Positions 34,253 to 40,822 of a stretch of DNA of 64,000 nt are shown here, piece after piece. How positions within the stretch are numbered: position 1 is the first letter of the stretch; every line of letters starts with the position of its first letter. The stretch spans positions 124,001 through 188,000 of the forward strand of contig CAWHKD010000019.1 of the NCBI GenBank assembly GCA_963829845.1. Direction: 5' to 3'. Source of the stretch: Gaiellasilicea sp963829845. GTDB lineage: Bacteria > Actinomycetota > Thermoleophilia > Gaiellales > Gaiellaceae. Both the position numbers and the translations under genes were made by a program. The notes beneath the pieces were generated by a model. It was not told the origin of the DNA. It made no database searches and saw only the letters and a program-made list of their open reading frames with translations.

Positions 34253-34762
34253 ATGCGAGGTGCACAGGCCTTCCTCGTCGCGATCGTCGTGCTCGCGGCA
34301 GCCATGCTCGTGGCGACCGTGGCGACCCCGGCGGCAGACCAAGGCTCCGGCCCGGCCGATCCCATCCTTCCCCACGCCGAGATCGTCGGCACGTGGGAGG
34401 CGACGGTCGACCGGGGCCCGGCGCTGCCGCCGCTGACGTCGTTGCACTCGTTCACGAGCGACCACACGATGATCGAGTCCGGCAACGACACGCTCTTCCG
34501 CAGCCCGGGCCTCGGCGTGTGGAAGTTCGTCGGCGACCACACGTATGCGACGACGATGGTGCTGCACCGGTTCAACGCGGCCGGCGTCGCCATCGGCTCG
34601 GTCAAGGTGAACGCGAACCGCAAGGTCGCAGCCGACGGGCAGTCGTACGTCGGTGTCGGAGTGAATGAGATCCGCGACCTCGGGGGCAACGTGATTGCGG
34701 TCGGCCGGTCGACGGTGACCGGGCGACGGATGCAGCTGGAGCAGATCCCGGATCTGCCGTAG
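34253..34762 (+). CDS. Secreted lipocalin-like protein (hypothetical)
   Basis: 169 aa from the ATG at 34253, which has AAAGGAG nine bases upstream. A signal peptide (AFLVAIVVLAAAMLVATVATPAA) precedes a beta-rich domain: EIVGTWEATVDRG, SLHSFTSDHTMIESGND, GVWKFVGDHTYATTMVLHRFNAAG, SVKVNANRKVAADGQSYVGVGVNEIRDLGGNVI. Alternating strands with a G-x-W at the first one resemble a lipocalin-type barrel. No function is assigned. It is divergent from the LuxR regulator and lies 94 bases before mreC. Confidence 0.65.
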   Translation: MRGAQAFLVAIVVLAAAMLVATVATPAADQGSGPADPILPHAEIVGTWEATVDRGPALPPLTSLHSFTSDHTMIESGNDTLFRSPGLGVWKFVGDHTYATTMVLHRFNAAGVAIGSVKVNANRKVAADGQSYVGVGVNEIRDLGGNVIAVGRSTVTGRRMQLEQIPDLP

Positions 34763-34856
34763 CAGATGGCCGGCGGGGCGCCTGAGTTCGCTGGCAGGCG
34801 CCCGGCCGGAGCCCGCGTGCGGTGATTTCCGCACTCACCGCTAGAATTTCGCGCTC

Positions 34857-35801
34857 GTGCCACGCAACCGCACCGCAAGATCGGCGGTGCTGGGCTTTCC
34901 CGTCCGGCGTCCCGCCCCGCATTCGCTTTCCTCCCGCAGCACCAGTGCCCTGAGGCGCCGGATCGTGCTGGGGCTGCTTGTCCTGCTCGCACTCGCCCTG
35001 ATCACGATCTCGTTTCGCGAGAGCTCGGACGGGCCCCTCCACGACGCGCAGGGCGCGGTCGCGAGCGCGCTCCAGCCGCTCGAGGTCGGCGTGGAGCGGG
35101 TGGCGCGGCCCTTCCGCGACGCCTACGGCTGGACGAAAGATCTCTTCAACGCCCGCTCCGAGAACGAGGAGCTCAAAGCGGAGAACGAGCTGCTGCGGCA
35201 GCAGGTGATCCAGAACGAGTCGGCGCTGCAGCAGAACGTCGTCCTCAAGCGGCTGCTCGAGTACCAGGACTCGCCCTCGTTCCCCGCCGACTACGACGGC
35301 GTCTCGGCCGAGGTGATCGCGCGGCCCACGTCCGCTTTCGAGCAGGAGATCGTGGTCTCGGCGGGCTCGTCCCGCGGGGTCAAGGTCAATGCGGCGGTCG
35401 TGACGGCTGACGGCTTCGTCGGCACGGTCACGAAGGTGACCGACGGCGCCGCTCGCGTGCGCCTGCTCACGGACGAGCAGAGCGCCGTCTCCTCGGTCGA
35501 CCTACGGACGAGGGCGTCCGGCGTCGTGGTGCACGGCGAATCCGGTAACTCGCTCGCGCTCGACCGTGTTTCGAAGCGCGAGGTCGTCCACGTCGGCGAC
35601 GAGATCGTCACCGCGGGCTGGCGCGCAGGCGCACTCGCGTCCCTCTACCCGAAGGGGATCCCGATCGGCCGTGTCTCCTTTGTCGGAGGGCTCAGCACCG
35701 ATCTCTGGCAGCAGGTGCTGGTCGAGTCCGACGTCGACTTCTCCGCCCTCGACTCGGTCGTCGTGCTCGTGCCGCGGCGCCCGTCCCCGGAGCTCCCGTG
35801 A
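34857..35801 (+). CDS. mreC: Rod shape-determining protein MreC
   Basis: 314 aa from a GTG. An N-terminal basic stretch leads to one transmembrane helix (RRIVLGLLVLLALALITISF, about 39-58), then a coiled coil (ARSENEELKAENELLRQQVIQNESALQQN, about 98-126) and two beta-barrel subdomains with VIARPTSAFEQEIVVSAGSSRGVKVNAAVV and GLVGTV-like GFVGTVTKVTDGAARVRLLTD. It is an extracytoplasmic scaffold that links MreB to PBP2/RodA. mreD overlaps it by four bases. Confidence 0.95.
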   Translation: MPRNRTARSAVLGFPVRRPAPHSLSSRSTSALRRRIVLGLLVLLALALITISFRESSDGPLHDAQGAVASALQPLEVGVERVARPFRDAYGWTKDLFNARSENEELKAENELLRQQVIQNESALQQNVVLKRLLEYQDSPSFPADYDGVSAEVIARPTSAFEQEIVVSAGSSRGVKVNAAVVTADGFVGTVTKVTDGAARVRLLTDEQSAVSSVDLRTRASGVVVHGESGNSLALDRVSKREVVHVGDEIVTAGWRAGALASLYPKGIPIGRVSFVGGLSTDLWQQVLVESDVDFSALDSVVVLVPRRPSPELP

Positions 35802-36325
35802 GCCTCAGCGACAGCGCGATCGTCGCCGCGATCGTCTTCGTCGCGGCCCTGCTGCAGGTGACGCTGTTCGCATCGCTCGACGTCGCCGGCGGCGTCGCCG
35901 ACGTGCTTCTGCTCGCGCTGCTCTCGATCGCATTGCTCCGCGGGGCGGTCGTCGGTACCGTCGCCGGCTTCTTCGGCGGTCTCCTCGTCGACGTGCTCAC
36001 GCTCGACACGCTCGGTGTCTCCGCGCTGCTCTACTCGCTGGCCGGCTACTGGGCCGGGCGCTACGGCGAGACGACCGGCCGCGACCGCGGCTACGCGCCG
36101 TTGCTGACCGTCCTCGTGGCCACGATCGCGATCGCGTACGTCGGCTACGGGCTCCACTTCCTGCTCGGCGAGGAGGTCTCGGGCCGGCGGGCGCTGTTCG
36201 AGACGCTGCTGCCGACGCTCGTGCTCAACCTCCTCGTCGCGAGGCCGGTCTTCGCCCTCTGCCGATCCGCCCTCGGCCGCGCGTCCATGTCCGATCGGGT
36301 CACCGAAGTGAAGCTCCTTGGCTAG
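35798..36325 (+). CDS. mreD: Rod shape-determining protein MreD
   Basis: 175 aa with five to six hydrophobic helices (IVAAIVFVAALLQVTLFASL; VADVLLLALLSIALLRGAVVGTVAGFFGGLLVDVL; LLTVLVATIAIAYVGYGLHFLLG). GFFGGLLVDVLTLDTLGVSALLYSLAGY is the conserved MreD core. It is a membrane partner of MreC in the elongasome. It sits between mreC and the PBP2 gene with small overlaps on both sides, so the three are translationally coupled. Confidence 0.93.
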   Translation: MSLSDSAIVAAIVFVAALLQVTLFASLDVAGGVADVLLLALLSIALLRGAVVGTVAGFFGGLLVDVLTLDTLGVSALLYSLAGYWAGRYGETTGRDRGYAPLLTVLVATIAIAYVGYGLHFLLGEEVSGRRALFETLLPTLVLNLLVARPVFALCRSALGRASMSDRVTEVKLLG

Positions 36326-38372
36326 CTCGTATCCCGAGCGCCGCTCCTCCTCGGGGCGCTTCCTGCCGCCGGACCCGCGGACGTCCGAGCCGTACCGCTT
36401 CACGCCGCAGCTGGCGCTGCGCGTGGGGGTGCTCGCCGGGCTGGCGCTGATCATCTTCGCGATCCTCTTCCTCCGCCTCTGGGCGCTGCAGGTGCTCTCG
36501 GGCGACCGCTACGTGAACGCCGCCCAGAACAACCAGCTGCGGACGATTCGCGTCGAGGCGCAGCGCGGCTCGATCGTCGACCGCTCGGGGCGGACGATCG
36601 TCTCGAACGTCCCCGGGACGGCGGTGCGCATCTGGACGGCCGACCTGCCGGAGGAGGGGCGCTACGCGATGTTCAAGCGGCTCTCGAAGATCCTGCGCGT
36701 GCCGCTGCCGAAGCTGACGAAGGCGCTCGAAGAGAACAAGGGCGATCCGCTGACGCCGATCCTCGTCAAGACCGCGGTGCACGAGGACCAGGTGGCGACG
36801 CTGCTCGAGCACCGGGCGGACTTTCCGGGCGTCGAGGTCACGAGCACGTACCTCCGCGACTACGAGCACAAGGCGCTCGGGGCGCAGCTGCTCGGCTACG
36901 TCGGCGAGGTCTCGCCCGAGGAGTTGAAGCAGATCGAGAAGTCGAAGGACCGCGACATCCGCGGCGGCGAGAAGATCGGCAAGACCGGCGTCGAGGCGGC
37001 CTACGACCGCTGGCTGCGCGGCACCCCGGGGATGGATCAGCTGCGCGTCGATTCGCTCGGGCAGCCACTCGGGCGCTTCGAGCCCCGCCGGCCGGCGCAG
37101 TCGGGCTACAACATCCGGCTGACGCTCGACGTCGGCCTGCAGCAGGCGGCCGAGCGGGCGCTCCGCGAAGGGATCGAGCTCGCGTACCAAGACGATCAGT
37201 TCAACGCGAACGGCGGTGCGATCGTCGCCATCGACCCGCGCGACGGCGCCGTCCTGGCGATGGCGTCCAACCCGACCTACAAGCCGTCCGTCTACGTCGG
37301 CCGGGCCGACCCGAAGAAGCTCGAGCCGCTCGTCGTCGAGAAGGTCGCGAAGGAGTGGAACTATCCGGGCATCAACCGCGCAGTCGCCGGCGTCTATCCG
37401 CCCGGCTCGACCTTCAAGCCGGTGACGGCGCTGGCTGCGATCTCGGACGGCGTCCTCTCGCCCTACGAGTACATCCAGTGCACCCCGTATGCCGAGTACG
37501 GCCTCGACGAGCAGAGGTTCAAGAATTGGAACCCGTATACGAACATGGCGATGACGCTCTCGACGGCGCTCTCGCAGTCCTGCGACACCTACTTCTACGA
37601 CGTCGGCAACCGCTACTTCGAGCGCGGCGAGCGCGAGCGGCAGTACTGGACCAAGATGCAGGCCTGGGCGAAGAAGTTCGGCTTCGGCCAGCAGTCGGGG
37701 CTGGACATCGGCGGCGACGCGACCGGCCTCCTGCCGACGCCGGCGTGGCGGAAGGCCGTCGGCCGCACGGCCTGGGACAAGGCGTGGAACCCGGGCGACA
37801 TGATCCAGATGGCGATCGGGCAGAAGGACATCAACGTGACGCCGCTGCAGATGGCGCGCTTCTACGCCGCGCTCGCCAACGGCGGCAAGCTCGTCACGCC
37901 GTACCTCGTGCAGGCGGCCGAGCGGCCGGCGGCGGACGGCGAGCCTGCGGTACCGGTGCTGACGTTCCCCGCGGCGCCGCCGAAGGAGATCGGTGTCGAT
38001 CCGACCGCGCTCTCGGTCGTGCGCGACGGCCTCTACGAAGCGACGCACGACGCGAACGGCACCTCGTCGGGTGTCTTCGGCAGCTTCCCGGTGCCGGTCG
38101 CAGGCAAGACAGGCACCGCGGAAAAGGTCGTCAACCTCCCCGGCTACCCCGTCGGCCACCTCGAAGATCAGGCCTGGTGGTGCGGCTGGGGCCCGTTCGA
38201 CGGCAACGACTACGTCAACTCGAACGGCGCGAAGCGGACACCGATCGTCGTCTGCGCCGTGATCGAGAACGGCGGCCACGGCGGCACCGTGGCGGCGCCC
38301 GCGGCGCTCAAGGTCTTCGAGCACTGGTTCCGCGAGCGCGCCGGCGTCCAGGGGGTTGTTGCCAGTGACTGA
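36318..38372 (+). CDS. mrdA: Penicillin-binding protein 2 (elongation transpeptidase)
   Basis: 684 aa from a TTG overlapping the mreD stop. One transmembrane helix (LALIIFAILFLRLWALQVL, about 40-58) is followed by the pedestal domain (RGSIVDRSGRTIVSN; GAQLLGYVGEVSPEEL). The transpeptidase domain carries the SxxK active site in PGSTFKPVTA (Ser about 365), the second motif in SQSCDTYFYD and KTG in VAGKTGTAEK. It cross-links lateral-wall peptidoglycan with RodA. The zinc/SxN replacement S-C-D is as in PBP2-type enzymes. Confidence 0.95.
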   Translation: MASSYPERRSSSGRFLPPDPRTSEPYRFTPQLALRVGVLAGLALIIFAILFLRLWALQVLSGDRYVNAAQNNQLRTIRVEAQRGSIVDRSGRTIVSNVPGTAVRIWTADLPEEGRYAMFKRLSKILRVPLPKLTKALEENKGDPLTPILVKTAVHEDQVATLLEHRADFPGVEVTSTYLRDYEHKALGAQLLGYVGEVSPEELKQIEKSKDRDIRGGEKIGKTGVEAAYDRWLRGTPGMDQLRVDSLGQPLGRFEPRRPAQSGYNIRLTLDVGLQQAAERALREGIELAYQDDQFNANGGAIVAIDPRDGAVLAMASNPTYKPSVYVGRADPKKLEPLVVEKVAKEWNYPGINRAVAGVYPPGSTFKPVTALAAISDGVLSPYEYIQCTPYAEYGLDEQRFKNWNPYTNMAMTLSTALSQSCDTYFYDVGNRYFERGERERQYWTKMQAWAKKFGFGQQSGLDIGGDATGLLPTPAWRKAVGRTAWDKAWNPGDMIQMAIGQKDINVTPLQMARFYAALANGGKLVTPYLVQAAERPAADGEPAVPVLTFPAAPPKEIGVDPTALSVVRDGLYEATHDANGTSSGVFGSFPVPVAGKTGTAEKVVNLPGYPVGHLEDQAWWCGWGPFDGNDYVNSNGAKRTPIVVCAVIENGGHGGTVAAPAALKVFEHWFRERAGVQGVVASD

Positions 38373-38384
38373 GCGTGGTCGCGA

Positions 38385-39563
38385 GTGATCGAGTACGCCC
38401 CCCGTTCCCGCCCGGTGGCACGCGAGCACGTCGACGTCGTCGGCTTCCTGCGCCGGCTCGACTGGATCCTCCTCCTCGCCGTGGGCGCGGTCGTCGCCTA
38501 CGGGCTCTGGGCCGTGGCCGGCATCACGCGCTTCGACGTCGAGGGCGACGAGAACTACTACGTCGTCCGGCAGGCGATCGCGGTCGGGCTCGGCTTCGCC
38601 GGCTTCCTCGTCGTGCTCCTGATCGACCCCGACCGCTACCGGCGCGCCCAGAAGGCGATCTTCGGCGTCACGCTGGCCGGGATGCTGCTCGTCTTCCCAC
38701 TCGCCGACGCGACCCGCGGTTCGAAGCGGTGGATCGAGATCGGCCCGTTCCAGTTCCAGCCCTCCGAGTTCGGGAAGCTTCTCTTCGTGCTCGCGTTGGC
38801 CGGCTTCCTGGCCGACCGCGCGCGGCGCGTGCACGAGCCGAAGGTCGTGCTGCAGACGCTCGGGCTGGCGGCGATCCCGATCGCGCTCGTCTTCAAACAG
38901 CCCGATCTCGGTACCGCGCTCGTCTTCGGAGCTGCGCTGATCGCCTGTCTGTTCGTGGCCGGGATCCGCTGGACCCATCTCGGCCTCCTGGTCGGCGTCG
39001 TCGCGCTGCTCGCGTCGAGCGTCGTCTGGTTCCTGCCCTCGGTCGGCTTCGAGGTGCTCGAGCCGTACCAGGCGGCGCGCCTCAACTTCACCAATCTCGA
39101 GGAGGATCCCGGCGGCACGGCCTACAACCAGACGCAGTCGATCACGGCCGTCGGCTCCGGCGGGCTGGACGGGCGCGGCGTGCAGGGTGCGACCCAGACG
39201 CGGCTCGACTATCTCCCTGAGCACCACACCGACTTCGTCTTCGCCGCCCTGGCAGAGCAGCGGGGCTTCTTCGGCGCTGCGCTCCTGCTCTGCCTCTACT
39301 TACTGATCGTGTGGCGCGGGCTCCGCGTGATCACGATCTCCCGCGACGCCTTCTGCGCGATCGTCGCCGGCGGGATCGTCATCGGCTTCCTCTTCCAGGT
39401 CTTCGTCAACGTCGGGATGACGATGGGAATCGCGCCCGTCACCGGGATCCCGCTCCCGTTCGTCACGGTCGGCGGCTCGTCGATGGTGATGAACATCGTC
39501 GCGGTCGGCGTGCTCCAGGCGATCCACGCGCGCGGCCACCTCGGCCGCAGGCGAGCGCGCTGA
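38385..39563 (+). CDS. rodA: RodA/FtsW-family peptidoglycan glycosyltransferase
   Basis: 392 aa with ten predicted helices. SEDS hallmarks are visible: WIEIGPFQFQPSEFGKLLFVLALAGFL, FKQPDLGTALVFGAALI, QGATQTRLDYLPEHHTDFVFAALAEQ with the catalytic Asp loop, and the terminal GIPLPFVTVGGSSMVMNIVAVGVLQ. It polymerises lipid II for elongation with PBP2, whose gene precedes it by 12 bases. The following gene starts in TGATG with its stop. Confidence 0.95.
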   Translation: MIEYAPRSRPVAREHVDVVGFLRRLDWILLLAVGAVVAYGLWAVAGITRFDVEGDENYYVVRQAIAVGLGFAGFLVVLLIDPDRYRRAQKAIFGVTLAGMLLVFPLADATRGSKRWIEIGPFQFQPSEFGKLLFVLALAGFLADRARRVHEPKVVLQTLGLAAIPIALVFKQPDLGTALVFGAALIACLFVAGIRWTHLGLLVGVVALLASSVVWFLPSVGFEVLEPYQAARLNFTNLEEDPGGTAYNQTQSITAVGSGGLDGRGVQGATQTRLDYLPEHHTDFVFAALAEQRGFFGAALLLCLYLLIVWRGLRVITISRDAFCAIVAGGIVIGFLFQVFVNVGMTMGIAPVTGIPLPFVTVGGSSMVMNIVAVGVLQAIHARGHLGRRRAR

Positions 39564-40348
39564 TGGCGAAGACGCTGAGCCCGATGGCGATCTGGGGGCT
39601 CGCGCGCGAGCTCCGCATCGCAGCGGAGGAGACGCGGCCACTGATGGTCAGCGGGCCGCTCGCGGAGCAGCTTGCCAAGGAGCTCTCCCACGCAGCGGCG
39701 CCCGGCGCCGTCCGGGTCGGCGGTCGTGTCGAGGACGCGGGCTGCGTGATCCGCCTCCTCGCGGGCGCTCCGACCGAGGAGGACGAGCAGGAGCTGAAGG
39801 CGGCGAAACGAGCGAGGGTGCCGGTCGTCGTCGTCCAGACCGGGACGGAGGACTTCGACATCCCGTATGTGCTTGCGACGGACGTCGTCACGTGCCGCCC
39901 CGGTGAGGGCTTCCCCGTCGAGGAGATCGCTGCTGCCGTCGCCTCCAGGCTCGGCGAGGCCGGGACCGGCCTCGCCGCGCGCGTTCCCGTGCTCCGCGAG
40001 CCGCTCTCCCGCAAGCTGATCGAGTCGTTCTCGCGGAAGAACGGGATCCTGGGAGTCGCGATCTTCGTCCCCGGCGCCGACTTCCCCGTCCTCACCCTGA
40101 ATCAAATCCGACTCGTGCTCCGGCTCGCAGCCGCTCACGGCGTCGAGGTCGACCAGCAGCGGCTGCCGGAAGTGCTCGCGACGGTGGCGGCCGGCTTCGG
40201 CTTCCGCACCGTCGCACGCCAGTTGCTGAGCACGATCCCGATCGCCGGCTGGGTGGTCAAGGGCGGTGTCGCCTACGGCGGCACGCGGGCGCTCGGCGAG
40301 GCGGCGATGCGCTACTTCGCGTCCGTCTCGCAGCCGACATCCGTCTAA
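39563..40348 (+). CDS. DUF697-like membrane protein
   Basis: 261 aa. The first half is a soluble alpha/beta part without a complete GTPase motif (PLMVSGPLAEQLAKELS; VIRLLAGAPTEEDEQELKAAKRARVPVVVVQTG), resembling a degenerate G domain with a remnant NKxD-like strand. The second half matches DUF697/YcjF: LREPLSRKLIESFSRKNGILGVAIFVPGADFPVLTLNQIRLVLRLAAAHG, then TVARQLLSTIPIAGWVVKGGVAYGGTRALGEAAMRYF. DUF697 proteins sit in membranes and often follow GTPases. Its coupling to rodA through TGATG suggests an accessory role in envelope growth, which is inference. Confidence 0.75.
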   Translation: MAKTLSPMAIWGLARELRIAAEETRPLMVSGPLAEQLAKELSHAAAPGAVRVGGRVEDAGCVIRLLAGAPTEEDEQELKAAKRARVPVVVVQTGTEDFDIPYVLATDVVTCRPGEGFPVEEIAAAVASRLGEAGTGLAARVPVLREPLSRKLIESFSRKNGILGVAIFVPGADFPVLTLNQIRLVLRLAAAHGVEVDQQRLPEVLATVAAGFGFRTVARQLLSTIPIAGWVVKGGVAYGGTRALGEAAMRYFASVSQPTSV

Positions 40349-40352
40349 CGGT

Positions 40353-40388
40353 GCGGCCGCGAAGCGGCCGCCTTCAGGGGTCTTCGCG
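40353..40388 (+). terminator. Hairpin terminator with conserved CTTCAGGGG tail
   Basis: GCGGCCGC (40353-40360), GAA loop, GCGGCCGC (40364-40371), then CTTCAGGGGTCTTCGCG. It begins four bases after the DUF697 stop and closes the mreC-rodA operon. The tail matches those at 168-151 and 53038-53022 on the minus strand. Confidence 0.75.
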
Positions 40389-40493
40389 CGACGCGGGATC
40401 CGCTCCCGCGGATTCCGCGTCCTGCGCTGGCAAGGTCAGCTCCTCCGTCCGGTCCAGGTCCTATGGTTCCGGAAACGACGGGAAGGAGGCGAG

Positions 40494-40688
40494 ATGGTCG
40501 GTTCCGAGCACGCGGAAGAGCTGCTTCAGATCGAGGAAGCGGATGCTTGGTTCGAGTACCTCGAGGCCACGCGGGCGCAGAACGAGACGCGCTACGCCGA
40601 GCTCGAGCCCTGGGCCTGGGCCCGCCTCTCCCAGCGATTGCGCGCAGTTCGTGCGCGCCGGGCGCGGCTCCGCCCCGCGGCGGCGTAA
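40494..40688 (+). CDS. 64-aa charged helical protein (hypothetical)
   Basis: ATG at 40494 with GGAAGGAGG upstream. The product, MVGSEHAEELLQIEEADAWF then EYLEATRAQNETRYAELEPWAW and ARLSQRLRAVRARRARL, is a single long amphipathic helix, acidic at first and strongly basic at the end. There is no signal or membrane segment. The good ribosome site and the terminator just upstream support an independent gene. Placement directly before RNase E could mean a small RNA- or RNase-associated factor, but nothing in the sequence shows this. Confidence 0.65.
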   Translation: MVGSEHAEELLQIEEADAWFEYLEATRAQNETRYAELEPWAWARLSQRLRAVRARRARLRPAAA

Positions 40689-40772
40689 CTCCGCAACGTC
40701 CCGGCTGAGCCTGCTGATACCCTCCCAGCAGGCCATGCCTACCGCTTTCACACTCAATCGCAGCGCGCGACC

Positions 40773-40788
40773 GGCCGCTTCCGCGGCC
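40773..40788 (+). other. Hairpin in RNase E 5' leader
   Basis: GGCCGC-TTCC-GCGGCC followed by GTGTCTTTG, 35 bases before the rne TTG start. RNase E genes are often autoregulated through their leaders, so this could be a control element. That function is inference. Confidence 0.35.
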
Positions 40789-40822
40789 GTGTCTTTGCGC
40801 GCGCTCACTCTAGGAGAAGCAT

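Noticed and set aside
36300..39227. A 975-codon minus-strand open frame opposite PBP2 and rodA
   Set aside because: It is an antisense shadow of two well-supported genes with all catalytic motifs on the plus strand.
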